Source: Cryptomeria japonica (lineage: Eukaryota > Streptophyta > Pinopsida > Cupressales > Cupressaceae). Taken from it: a stretch of 64,000 nucleotides of DNA. Shown piece by piece: positions 23,174 to 34,585 of this stretch. Position 1 is the stretch's first letter. Each line of letters begins with the position of its first letter. The position numbers and the translations under genes were made by a program. Location: assembly GCF_030272615.1 (NCBI RefSeq), contig NC_081414.1, forward strand, positions 912,025,009-912,089,008. The letters run 5' to 3'. A model generated the notes under the pieces. It did not search any database. It was not told the origin of the DNA and saw only the letters and a program-made list of their open reading frames with translations.

Positions 23174-26100
23174 CTATGTGTAGAACCTGCAAAGGTGCAT
23201 GCTGTTGATAGGATCCTCCAAAGGTTCACCTTCTGTAGTTGAAAGCTGATATGCACGAGATCCATATGCTGCTGTAATAATGTAGGGACCAAGCCAGTTT
23301 GGTTCGAACTTGCCCTTCTTCTCTCTGTCTTGTTAATTTTTATGATTTTCTCTGAGAACTAAGTCACCTACCTCAAATGTGTGAGGTTTGACTTTGTGAT
23401 TGTAGCTGCGACTCATTCGTTGTTGGTAAGCCTTGAGATGATTAAAAGCAGTTTGTCTTCGTTCATCCAGTAGTTCCAGCTCTTGTAAGCGAGAGACCCT
23501 ATAGTCTTCATCACTGATGATGTTTTGCAAAGAGACCCATAAAGAGGGTAGCTCGACCTCAATAGGCAAGATAGCTTCAGCGCCATACACAAGTGAATAG
23601 GGTGTAGCTCCTGTAGGTGTGCAGACACTTGTGTAGTAGGCCCAAAGTGCAGGATTAAGTTGGATATGCCAATTACGACCAGCATCGTCGACTGTCTTCT
23701 TTAGGATTTTAAGGATTGTTTTGTTAGACGCCTCAGCTTGGCCATTACCTTGGGGCTAATATGGTGTGGAGAAATGATGGGAAATATGGAAGCGGTCACA
23801 AAGTTCACGAACATCCTGATTTTTGAAGGGACGCCCGTTATCAGTGATAATGGAAGCAGAAATACCGTATCGGCAAATGATATAGTTGAGGATGAATGTA
23901 GCAATTTGTTTTCCTGTGACTTGTGTGAGAGGCATGGCTTCAATCCATTTTGTAAAATACTCTATAGCAGTGATAATGAATTTATGACCATTGGAAGAAG
24001 GAGGGTAAATCTTGCCTATGAGATCGAGTCCCCATTGACAAAAGGGCCAAGGAGACGCAAGTGGTTGAAGTTTTTGTGCTGGCGCATGTATGAGATCTCC
24101 ATGAATTTGACATTGCTTACATTTCTTGACAAACTGATATGAGTCTTTCTCCATATTGGGCTAGTAATATCTAGTCCTGATGAGTTTCTTGGCCAAGGTA
24201 GGACCACTAGCATGTGGACCACATATCCCTGCATGCACTTCCCATAACGCAATCTGAGCTTCGTCGCTTTCTAAACATCTAAGAAGAGTGCCATCTAGAC
24301 CTCGCCGATATAGGATATCAGCTAAAATGACATATCAAGAGGATTGGCGAATGAAAGTGCGACGTTGGTTATTTGATAGATCAGGAGGTAAAGTATTGTC
24401 ACGTAGGTATGTGAAAATGGAACCATATAACTGGGATTCGGGACCGACAACACATAGCATCTCAGTAGGCATGATCTCATATGAAGGGACCAAAAGGTTA
24501 TCCACCAAGAACTCATAGCGGGTCTCGTGTGGAGGTAGATCGATCAGTGAAGCAATTGTAGCCATGGCATCTGCGGCGCGATTCTGCTCTCTTGGTATCT
24601 GCTCAAAGTCTATCTTTGTAAAGTGTTGTTTCAAGTCATCCACCATTTGTTTATAAGGCGTTAACTTTTCATATTTTGTTTGGTAATCATCAGTTGCTTG
24701 ACGGATGACAAGTTGGGAATCCCCAAAAATACGAAGTTCCTGGATCTTCCATTGAACTGCAATACGTAATCCTGTTGTTAATGCCTCATATTCCACTATA
24801 TTGTTAGTGCAAGGAAATGATAAGCGGTATGATTTTGGTATAGAATCCCCTTGAGGAGTTATAAAGAGGATGCCAGCTCCTGCCCCATGCTATGTGTATG
24901 AGCCGTCGAAGTACAGTTGCCATGGCTTTGTATGTGACATTGTTAAAATGGATTCATCTGGAAATTCTGAACTTAGAGGAACATCATCTATCATGGGAGC
25001 ATCTGCTAATTGATCTACGATGGCTTGTCCTTTTATTGCTTTTTTGTCTACATACTCGATGTCAAATTCACTCAGGATCATTACCCATTTGGCCAGTCGC
25101 CCAGTAAGTGTTGCCTTATTGAGAAGGTATTTCAATGGGTCTATTCTTGCAACTAACTTAGTCTTATGAGTAAGCATGTAATGTCGTAATTTCTGCCAAG
25201 AAAAGACCACGACGAGACATGCACGCTCAATTGGTGTGTAGTTTAGCTCGTATCCCACCAATGTGTGACTGATATAGTATACTGTTTTTTCTTTGCCCTC
25301 AGCAATTTGTTGTGCTAAGAGTGCCCCCAGTGCTGTTGGAGTAGCTGATATGTATAGTAACAGTGGTTGATTTGGAACTGGTGGCATCAGAACTGACAGA
25401 TTTAGAAGATAATCTTTGAGCGTCTGGAAAGCCTGTTGACAGCTATCATCCCATTTGAATTTGATGTTTTTATGTAGCAGGTGTTGAAAAGGGTTACACT
25501 TATCTGCCAGTTGGGCTATGAATCTTCGGATAGACTGGAGTCTGCCTTGTAAGGATCGAAGTTGACTGATATTTCTTGGTGGTTGCATTTCCAAGATGGC
25601 CTTAACTTTTGTTGAATCAGCTTCAATTCCTCTTTTGGATACAATGAATCCTAGGAGCTTCCCGAAGGTTACTCCAAAGACACATTTCTTGGGGTTTAAT
25701 CTTACTTTGTATTTTTCCAACCGATCAAAGACGACTGAAAGTATGTCCAAATGTGTATTTCTGTCTATTGATTTGCCCAAGAGGTCATCAACATAATCTT
25801 CCACGGTGACGTGCATGAGATCATGAAAGATAGTAGTCATGGCTCTTTGATATGTAGCACCTGCATTCTTTAGCCCAAAAGGCATGACATTCCAGCAGAA
25901 AGTTCCCCATGGACAAGTAAATGATGTTCTGTGTTGATCCTCGGGTGCGATCCTTATTTGATTATAACCAGAGAATCCATCCATTAATGATAACATTTCA
26001 TGACCTGCTGTGAGATCAACAATCAAGTCAATATTTGGTAATGGGAAGTCATCCTTTGGACAAGCTTTGTTGATGTCTCTGAAATCTGTGCAAATTTTGA

Positions 26101-26995
26101 TGCTGCGATCTGGTTTACTAACAGGTACCAAGTTGGAGATCCATTCAGGATAATCAATTGGGCGTATGAATCCGACATCGAGTAATTTCTCAAGTTCTGC
26201 TTTGATTAGTAATGCCACTTGTGGATGCATTTTTCTTAGTTTTTGTTTTACTGGTTTTGCCCCCGGTTTGACTGTCAAATGATGCATTACCAAATCCGGA
26301 TCCAATCTAGGCATATCAGCGTATGACCAGGCAAAGTTGATTTGTCGTTCTTTGAAGAAACTTATGAATTTTGACCTTTCGGACTCTGTCAGTGATTGAG
26401 CTAGGAATATGTTGTGTGGAACCTCTTCTGTACCAATGTTTGTTTTGATAGTCTCCTCTACCAACATGGATGACTTTTCCTCATATGAAGCTAGGAGAAT
26501 GTCGAGCCTTCCATCTTCGGGCACCTCAGAGAGGTTTTCGCCCTCAGATACGTCCTTTCTTTTTACTTTTTTGGGGTCAGATAGCGCCACAATGTGTTTT
26601 TCACCATAAGACCCTTGATTTGTTCTTATTTTCACATTTTTGCGACTGGAAGGTCCAACACCCTCACCAAAATATGCCACACTATTGAGTTCTATAGTGT
26701 ATTCTGCTTTATGGTCTCCAGGAGGAAGATCATCTCTTATGCCCAGATAGTCTATAAAAGCTTCATCGTTTTGGAATGTATCAAACTGTGCAGGTCCTTC
26801 ATGATCCCAGTCAATGAGTTGGTGGTGAACAAGGGGAAGGTTGTTAATGTCTTCGAAGTTAGCGGGGCTAAGAGTGAAGATGTGGTTATATTTGGGTATG
26901 TCAAGGTAATTATCGAGGTCATCGATGGCACTCTCCTCATCAGTCTCGATCACGAGCATCCAAATTATCATCACTAGTAGCGCATTCCGGGACAA
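23174..26995 (-). pseudogene. Element 1 pol: RT, RNase H, second (aRNH) RNase H, integrase
   Basis: One frame of about 1,274 codons is broken by four stops (24890-24892, 24335-24337, 23756-23758, 23333-23335) and no frameshift. Reverse transcriptase lies at about residues 240-430, with ICTDFRDINKACPKD, LMDGFSGYNQI and the catalytic YVDD near residue 400. A first RNase H follows. A second, archaeal-type RNase H starts at LYFDGSYT and continues through IVEYEALTTGL and FGDSQLVIRQ. Integrase has an HHCC-like zinc motif (H...H...CKQC), DLIGK, IITDNG and GQAEASNK for the D,D,E triad, and ends in a chromodomain-free C-terminus (FEVGDLVL, FEPNWLGPY). It starts 56 nt inside the end of gag-protease in another frame, so expression would need frameshifting or the overlap is a lesion. 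The dual RNase H places it in the Tat lineage. Confidence 0.9.
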
Positions 26996-29900
26996 GTGTT
27001 CTCATCCTATGTGATTTCAACCTAGAACCTTGAGACAAGTACTGTGTAGACTCCTCATGGGTTGTTTCTTGACCAACTCTGAATTTGTTATAAAACTCCT
27101 CTTCTTCTGTGGGTTCATCTGGCTCTTTGAATGTCTTGGTGAGCTCGTAGTCATTGGAAGACTTGTCGGAACCCCATTCCCATTTGTGGGAATATGTGGA
27201 GTAGCGATTCTCTTGTTGAATTTTGGAAGCTTTGATTTGTAAGGCTTCTTCTATCCTTTGGGTGTGGACCTTGGAAGTTAAGATACCAAGTCCTTTCGAG
27301 CGTTCCTTCTTGAGAGTCAGTTCAGGTTGTAAAGGTTCAATGATGCCTTCCTTTCGTAACCCCAGAGGGCTTTTTCCATCATACCCGAATTTTTGTAGAA
27401 TTTTGAAGCCTTTGCCATATTTCTCACATGGTAGATTGATGTGATCTTGTGTTTCCTCTTCATTGTCTCTGAAAAGCATTTGGTATAAATCTTCCTCTTC
27501 TAGTTCACCCCATCTTTGAAAGGTAGTAGGGTCCCATTTGAGCATCATGATGGAGATTTGTTTGTTAGGATGTGGTCTTCCATATTCTTTTGGGGAACTC
27601 ATGACTTGTCTTAAGTACATGGTCTGATTGAAAGTATATTCCCCCATGCCTTTGTCCTGAAACTTGCCTTTAAGCTCACCTTGTTTTGATGTCAAAGGTT
27701 TTAATGACTCAGGATCAATGTATGCCGAGGAAGGAACAGCCTCACGATTACTGGGAATGATGGTCTCAGTCTTTGATTTCAAGTTATTGCAATATATGAA
27801 TGGATTAGGATCACCATTAACTGTTACTTCCACTCCATTATGAGGAAACTTAATGCATTGGTGATATGTGGATGGGACTGCCCTCATTTCATGAATCCAA
27901 GGACGTCCTAGCAATATGTTATAAGTGAGATTTAAATCTAGGACTTGACAAACCACATCCTTTGTAACTGGCCCAACTCTGAGAGGTAAGGTGACTGTGC
28001 CCTTGGATGAACGCTCTTCGTCATCATATGCCTTAATGGTGATCTTGTTTGTAGAATTCACAGCTTTATCAGAATATCCCAATTGTGTGATAGTGCTTAA
28101 TGTGCAAATGTTTAGACCTGCTCCTCCATCTATCAGGACTCTTTTTATTCGATGTTTGTGTATGAAGGCTTCAATGTGTAGTGGTGCATTATGTGGCTGA
28201 CTTACGGAGGCATCATCAGCTTCTGTGAAAGTAAGTGAATGTGGAATGGAAAGGTATCCCACCATGGCTTGAAACTGGTCCACGTTTAGATCAGTAGGGA
28301 TGACAGTATCTCTCAAGGTTTTGTCAAGAATGGCTTTATGAGCAGGGGATATGCGTAGGAGCTCAAGGATCGAGATGAGCGCAGGTGTCTTCCCTAATTG
28401 CTCTACAAGGTCATACTCAGGTTTGGTTGACGAGGCAACAGTGTTTTTAGTTGGAGTACCTTGCAAAGTGAATTTGCCTCGACGGGTTGTAACATGACAT
28501 TCAGAGGTAGGTTCGGAAGAAGATCCAACACCTTTTAGGACAATCTTGGGTCTCTGGGTAGAATTCTCAGACGTTTTGTCCTTGATGATAATGGTAGAGA
28601 TGTAATTGTCCATTGAAATGTGATTGATAGTTGAATCATAGTTGTAGGATGCTCTGGTATAATTGGTTTGATCCTCTGTGGCTTTAGCTTTTCCCTTGTC
28701 ATGTTTTGGGAATGGTTCCTTAAACATCTCATGTTCTTGATTGGAGGAATGTCCCTCAATCTCAATGTCACCTCTATCAATGAGATCTTGTATGATGTTC
28801 TTCAGTCGATGACAATTTCCTGTCTCATGACCCTTGCTCTTATGAAATTCACAATATTCATCATCATTCCACCAATTTGGTTTGACCTTTGGTTCATATG
28901 GAGGAAAATCTGGAACTATGATTACCTTGTTTGCCACTAGCTTCTTGAAGACTAACTCAAGTGGTTCTCCCAATGGAGTGTACTTCCTTCGTGATCTGGA
29001 AGTTGTTTGAGTATTCACTTGATTGTTTGTAGAACTTGATCCTGAAAAGATGACTTTGGGTCGCACTATGTTGGCATCAACAACACCATCATTGACTGTG
29101 TTCTTGTTTTTATTCCAAAATCTTGGCTTGTCTTTTCCTTTAAAGTCATATTTGTTTTCCTTGAATATCTTAATGACTCCTTGTTCAATTAGGACCTTTT
29201 CTGTCGCTAAGCCTTTTTCAATAACGTCCTTGAAGGTGGACAAACAAGCTTTTCTTAGATCATAGCCAATGTCTTTGTTAACATTCTGGATGAACATTTC
29301 TACCATTTGTTTTTGTGGAATTTCACAAGAGCATCTGCTGGCTAGATTTCTCCATCTTTGTAAGAATGATGCAAAAGATTCTCCCTCTTTTTGCTTGGTG
29401 TTGCACAAAGTAGTGACTGATATGTTTGTCTCTATGTTGTAGGAGAAATGTTGGATAAATGCCTCTGCTAGATCACCCCATAACTTAATACCAGGTGGGA
29501 GTTGGGAGAACCATTCCATAGCTTGATCACCTAAGCTTTGTGGGAATAATCTCATCAAATATGTCTCTTCTGTTGCTACCTCAATGCAAGTTGTGAAAAA
29601 TTGTCTTATGTGTGCCTTAGGATCCCCTTTTCCTCTATACTTATCAAATTTAGGCGTCACAAAATGTGTAGGAAAAGGAGGCATTGGAATGCTCTTGTCA
29701 AATGGATAAGGACATATGTCTCTCATTGTATATGTTGGCTTCGGTGTATTTATGTCCTCCATTTTCTTTTGTAAGTCCCTGATTTGTTGCTCCAAATTAC
29801 TCTTAGGTGGAGATCGACTTCTTGGACTATATCCTATGTTTGAGGTACCCATTGGAGGAGGAGCATGTTGCATATATGGATGATATTGATCATACACATG

Positions 29901-30698
29901 TTCATATGGAGGAGGTCTGTAATGATGCTGCATATATGGACCACTTGGTATAGATTCATGTTGAGGAACACCATATCTATTTTGTGCATGTATACCATAC
30001 TCTACAGGCATGTCATGTTCTATTGTATTGCCCCCAAATTTGACACGGGGTTTCCTTATGTCCAAATTTTGAGCATGCCTTGGAATATCCCATTGCTTTG
30101 GTGGTTGATCTTTAGCATTGATATGTGATTGAGCATATTTTTCTCCATAAGACTTCCATAATGGTCTACGAAGGTGAGTATCATATGTTTGACCATGTGT
30201 ATGTGGGACCTCTGGTTTTTGAAGCAAAGCTGATGGTGATTCAGGTACCATATGTGGTCCTCTATTTCCTCCACTATTAGGTCTCCTTTGATCCATGTTG
30301 GAGTGATGTTGTTGCAAAGGTTGATTTTCCATTATTTGAGACATGTCAAAATCATGAGGTATCTTGGCTCCACTTTGTGCCATCATTTGTAAAAAGTATT
30401 GTCTATCCCTCCTCATTATTTCCTCGACCAATCGATTGAAATGGGGGTTCATAATGGATTCTTCCACATCTGCTAAATGTACTGAAAAGTTGTCCATATT
30501 GTCATTATGTGTAGCATTGTTGTTTATAGTGTCCATGTTCTCAACATTTGGAATGTTTCTATAGGCATCCATGTCAGGTAATGTAGTATGATCGGAATTG
30601 AAAAAGACCTAATTGTCATACTCATAAGAACTCATGTTTGCAAACTCTTGAGCCTCTTTAGTTTCTCTCCTAGATTTTTGAAGACGGGTTTCAACCAT
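26940..30698 (-). pseudogene. Element 1 gag-protease polyprotein with G-patch
   Basis: The best start is ATG at 30696-30698 (MVETRLQKSRRETKEAQEF), conserved in element 2. A TAG at 30609-30611 separates it from the long open part beginning MDAYRNIPN at 30572 (1,210 codons). Counting from 30572, a Tyr/Pro/His-rich region comes first, then retrotransposon gag (about 305-470; KFDKYRGKGDPKAHIRQFF, AMEWFSQLPPG). A zinc-knuckle-like CEFHKSKGHETGNC follows near 571-584. A retropepsin-like motif LIDGGAGLNI lies near 811, with DGGAG in place of the usual DTGA/DSGA. A G-patch-like segment (FGYDGKSPLGL) lies near 1055. It forms capsid and protease. It is nearly intact, with a single stop. Confidence 0.9.
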
Positions 30699-31190
30699 GA
30701 ACTAGGTATTGACCAAGATGTGTGAGACTAGATGAAAATGGAAAAAGTATGGAAGACCAAGAGTTGGATGAAATGTAAATGAATCTGAAGTGTACTTGCA
30801 ATGTCCAAAGTGTAAGACCAAGTATGTATGTAGTAGAGTAGGTGTGACTTCCAAAGAGAGGATAGTTTCCCTTGATGAGGTAAGTTGACCTTGACTCTAA
30901 GTAGGACCAAATGAGACCCAAAGGTAAGAAACCTTGATGAGGGACCACTTAGCAAAGTGTTGTTGTATGTAGTGTGTTGACAAAGTATGATGAGGACAAG
31001 CAAGTGACTTTTTGACTCAACTTTAGACAAGTGTGAATGTAAAGTGAGATGTGAAGCAATGATGGACTATGTGAGACCCAAGGACAGGTTGAATGCTAGA
31101 TGAAACCCTGGAGAAATGACCTAGGAAGCTCAAGAATTCTGAAACTGACTGTGTTTGTTTGCTGGACTATAACAGTTTTTCAATTCTGGA
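30699..31190 (-). other. Element 1 leader, gag-proximal part
   Basis: Non-coding. It is AG/GT-rich (tgagacc, aagtgtga) and alignable by eye with element 2 at 42619-43110. It is part of the untranslated leader between the PBS and gag. Confidence 0.6.
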
Positions 31191-31384
31191 CACAGACGCG
31201 CCTGTATACTTCACAGACGCGGTTTCCTGACGCAAATGCGGCTCTGTTTAACACAGATGCGTTTCTGAGATTTTTTTTTGCAAAGTGTAATGTTGACTGT
31301 TGGAACACAGAGGCGATTCTGCCCTTCACAAACGCGGCTAGACGACACAGACGCTATTATACCCGACACAGACGCGGCTCTGCA
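31191..31384 (-). repeat. GCGTCTGTG minisatellite, array B (gag-pol leader)
   Basis: About eight degenerate copies of CACAGACGCGG are on the plus strand, so the gag-pol transcript reads CCGCGTCTGTG. A two-unit remnant remains in element 2 near 43113-43145 (gcagacgcag, cccagatgtg). Confidence 0.8.
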
Positions 31385-31630
31385 AATTTTGTGCAATTTT
31401 TTCCAATCTGTGAAGTTGTTTTGTTGTGACCAAATCTGACTATTTGACTGTTTTTTTTTTTTTTGACAAGAGGACATAGTGTAGATGAAGACCCAATGTT
31501 TGCAAGTGTCTAGACTCAAAATGACTCCAAGAAAAGTGTGTTGTTTGATGTAAAAATGTTTTGCATACACTTGAAGACACAAAAGACACAATGTTTTGCT
31601 GTTTGGTCTTGAATGTTTTGAATGTTTAAC

Positions 31631-32060
31631 ATAAGTCAAGCACAATTCTTATGGCTGGCCAAGACAATAGTTGATGATCTCACATGGGGTTTTACCCCCG
31701 AGGCTACGCTATTCAGAGCGGATACTTAGATGCTTGACCTCACTGGCTCCACCCTCGACACTCACTTCTCGGGTCAGCCAAGCATCAGTCCCCATGAAAA
31801 CTCCCCGTGGCGAACTTTGTATCTCTACTAAGAACCGTATGTGTGTGGGCTGCTACCAGAGGTCCGACCTCTTGCCTCAACAACTAGAAGGATTTTGGCT
31901 TCTAAAATAAAAAGGTGCTAGTAAGGGCATCCGCTCGTGTGGCCATACATGGGGCACTTTTAGCTCTGTAAATACAGAAGGCTCCCAGCCGGTAGGGGTT
32001 ACGCCCTACAACTGATCAAATAAATTTGATCAAACGGGTTTATGGGGAGACATAGTGTCG
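31631..32060 (-). ncRNA. Conserved structured leader block of elements 1 and 2
   Basis: This non-coding block is more GC-rich than its flanks and is colinear with 43385-43800 in element 2, with few substitutions by eye although the flanking leader differs. It includes a perfect inverted repeat, TGATCAAATAAATTTGATCA (32013-32032; 43762-43781). It is transcribed as part of the gag-pol leader. A packaging or dimerisation signal or translation-control structure is a reasonable guess. It is an RNA element within the transcript and not a separate RNA gene. Confidence 0.45.
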
Positions 32061-32607
32061 GTATGAACTAATCAGCACACGTTATTCATAGTTTTCACCA
32101 TGAATACATTTTTTTTATAGTGGTTCGGAAGAGGTGGGTTTTCCTCGCTACCACTTGGGTTGTTCTCTTCTCACTAGTAGTCCTAATGACCACATGGGAA
32201 GACAGGCCCTCTAAAGATTAAACAAAAAGAGCCTATTTCTCAAGACACAAAAGACAATGATTCAATTTTAATGCACCAATGGAAGTGTTTGCTAGTCTAT
32301 GAAAATAAGGCACACAATAAAAATCCAAAAACCCTTGCCAATGACCTACAACAAAGAGTTGTTAGTAGTTTGGATTGTTTCAAATAATCACCCCTTCTTG
32401 CAAGCACACAAGTTAGGTAAATTTTAAACCCAAAAGACTTTGTGAAAATAGGGGCCTTCAACCAAACAATTTAGCCTTCAAGACAAGCTGCACCAATTTT
32501 GTTAGCTAGATCTGAAAATGTTAGCTCAAAATAAACCAGATCTGAAACCCTAAATGCAAAATCCAAAAAATTGAATCAATGAAAACCCAAAATTTGAAAC
32601 GGGCGAG
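32061..32607 (-). other. Element 1 leader, non-coding
   Basis: No gene. Parts align with element 2 at 43801-44200 (ctaccacttgggttgttc; gtagtcctaatgaccacatgg). Confidence 0.6.
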
Positions 32608-32864
32608 CACAGACGCGGTTACCCTCAACACAGACGTGACTGGGTGATACAGACGCGGTTCTGTGAGACATAGACGTGGCTACAGAACACAAACGCGTCT
32701 TCCGGACACAGATGCGGCCAAAACTAGCGCAGACATGACTTTACAACACAGACGCGTTTTCCTGAAACCTGCAAAATAAAATATTTCCAAAACACAGATG
32801 CGGATCCAGATGTCGTAGACGCGCCAGAAAATAAAAAATGCGATCCGAAAGTACGCAGACACGG
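32608..32864 (-). repeat. GCGTCTGTG minisatellite, array C (gag-pol leader)
   Basis: About ten degenerate copies of CACAGACGCGG are on the plus strand, so the sense transcript reads CCGCGTCTGTG. Element 2 has at this position instead a three-copy, roughly 300-bp AT-rich tandem repeat (44215-45110). Confidence 0.8.
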
Positions 32865-32952
32865 AAATAACAAAATGCTGCCGAAAACGTCGGATCTGCA
32901 ACTTCAAAATACAAAATCTGCAACAAGGATGTTAAATGCAAAAGGGACAAGG

Positions 32953-32970
32953 GTCCCACCGGGCGTGCCA
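32953..32970 (-). promoter_or_regulatory. Element 1 primer-binding site
   Basis: On the minus strand TGGCACGCCCGGTGGGAC starts three bases after the 5' LTR. TGG pairs with a tRNA CCA end. Element 2 has TGGCACGCTCGGTGGGAT in the same place. I could not assign the tRNA with confidence. Confidence 0.75.
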
Positions 32971-32973
32971 AAA

Positions 32974-33756
32974 TGTATATGGTGAAAATGGATAACAATA
33001 ATAATGATATTGAAAGGCTAAATGAATCCAACCACAAAACCCTAGCCTAACCATCAACAAAGATCCACCATAACATATGAAGATTACCTAAGACAATGCA
33101 AATCAAATGAAATCACAAAGATTATACCATCACATGTCCAATAGGGTTTGAATCTCCATTCTTCCTATCTCCATTGATCTTGCTTGATATATTTGCTCTC
33201 AGATTTTATGTGCACAAGAGCTCAACAAAGAATGGAATGTGGTTGCAAGTAGGATCGTAGTGTAGTCAAGTGCATAAAAGATTATTAGAATGCATAGAAT
33301 GATTAGGGTTTGATAATGAAGGAAGCATCTCCTTATATAGAAGACACTATATGAAATGGAGGGATAAGATTGAGAGGTGTAAAAGGAGGTTGGCTATGAT
33401 TAGAGGGTAGGTTAAAGAAATAATAAAATAATGAAAGGGGTGGGTAGTGTATGAATTAAGAGATGAATGACATGTGTCATGGGTAGAAAAGGTTAATGAC
33501 TTAATTAAATAAATAAAGATTTATTTAATTAATAGAGGAAGTGGGATCAATTAAATAAATAAAATATTTATTTAATTTAGGAAAAGGATAATTTAAATAA
33601 ATAAATGTATTTTTTAAATGAGAAATAAGGCTAGAAGAGGATAAATGAATTAATTAAATAAATAAAGATTTATTTAATTAATAGAAGAATTAGGCTTAGA
33701 TAATTAAATAAATAAAATATTTATTTAATTAGACTGGACAATTTTAGGTGTCTACA
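32974..33756 (-). repeat. Element 1 5' LTR with promoter
   Basis: The 783-bp partner of 17511-18294. A TATATAA box on the minus strand (33333-33339) would drive the gag-pol transcript. Confidence 0.95.
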
Positions 33757-34198
33757 CCTTTAACGTGGTAAAAGACTCTAATCAAGTCTATAAATTGTAA
33801 AGCCTCTAACCAGGTGCAACATTTAGTTTAAGTGTTGTGAAATCCTTTAGCAAGGTAGATCTAACAGATCTTGATACTCCTAACAAGGTAAGCTATTAGA
33901 AATAGCTAAACATGTAGCTCTAACCGAGCACTCTTTATTATTGCAGTAGTGAAGTTGTGGGTGTCATCCCCACCGTAGTTTTTCTCTCTAACCAAGAGTT
34001 TTTGCGTAACAAAAATATATGTGTTATGGAGTGAATCATGTATGATTGTTATCTATTTGTCTTAGCTTTATAGTATGTTACTGCACTATTCGGTTTATGC
34101 ATAACAGTAAAGTTATTATTGAAGAAAAGTTTTGGAGTACTGATTCACCCCTCCCCTCTTAATACATTAGCTTTCCATATTGGGTTGTCCCTCCTAAA

Positions 34199-34585
34199 CA
34201 TGTAGAAGTCCCTCAATCGGAGCTTTATAATGGAAAAGGTGATCCCTTGACTCATGTTAAAACATTTCAAACTTTGTGAAGTGATTTTATTCATGACCAA
34301 AGATTGTTGGCTAAATTATTTACTAGAATGCTTAGGGATAAAGCTTTGCAATGGTATTGTTCTTTGTTTCCTTATTCTATTACTTCTTTTCAACAATTGG
34401 CCAATGTTTTCATTCAACAATTTCATAATAATATTGGTCCTAAGATTACTTTGACTGATTTGATGCATTGTAAGCAAGGTGTTAAAGAAAAAGTGACTGA
34501 TTTTATTGGTAGATATAAGCATCTATATTCACAAATTGCTTTTCCTACACCTAATCAAGATATTCAAAGAAATTTCATTTATAAT
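34199..34585 (+). pseudogene. Element H gag core, first part
   Basis: Reads HVEVPQSELYNGKGDPLTHVK, then a TGA, then the conserved gag core (LLAKLFTRMLRDKALQWYCSL; FIQQFHNNIGPK; DFIGRYKHLYSQI) up to the element 2 junction. It is the capsid region of a gypsy gag. It continues at 46049 after element 2. Confidence 0.8.

Larger units (their letters stand above)
17511..33756 (-). mobile_element. Element 1: complete Tat-like Ty3/gypsy LTR retrotransposon, 16.2 kb
   Basis: Two LTRs (17511-18294 and 32974-33756) with TGTATA...TCTACA ends are flanked by a perfect 5-bp target duplication, CCTTT (17506-17510 and 33757-33761). Sense is the minus strand. From right to left it has the 5' LTR, PBS, a long repeat-bearing leader, gag-protease, RT-RNase H-second RNase H-integrase, an A-rich spacer, an antisense PMD-like gene, the PPT and the 3' LTR. 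The dual RNase H and the large insert before the 3' LTR are hallmarks of the Tat/Ogre lineage. By hand alignment the LTRs differ at about 15 positions plus one indel, roughly 2%, so it is the younger of the two large elements. Coding regions carry several stops, so this copy looks inactive. Confidence 0.95.
16800..34183 (+). mobile_element. Copia-type LTR fragment in H gag, split by element 1
   Basis: The inserted DNA outside element 1 is 16800-17510 plus 33762-34183, about 1.13 kb. It reads as a plus-strand copia LTR. It begins T-TGTTACTAC, has a TATA-like ctatttataca near 17230, and contains the tract gggtgtcatccccaccg near 33960. It ends gattcacccctcccctc...ttccatattgg, like the other copia LTR ends in this window. 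The last bases (ttgg) look like the start of a primer-binding site, so it is not a clean solo LTR. It is flanked by a 15-bp duplication (16785-16799 and 34184-34198), unusually long for an LTR element. Confidence 0.55.

Noticed and set aside
23738..24142. 134-codon plus-strand ORF
   Set aside because: It is the shadow of the integrase core on the other strand, whose D,D,E motifs are clear.
31211..31645. 144-codon minus-strand ORF in the element 1 leader
   Set aside because: It crosses the CACAGACGCGG array and is not open in element 2.
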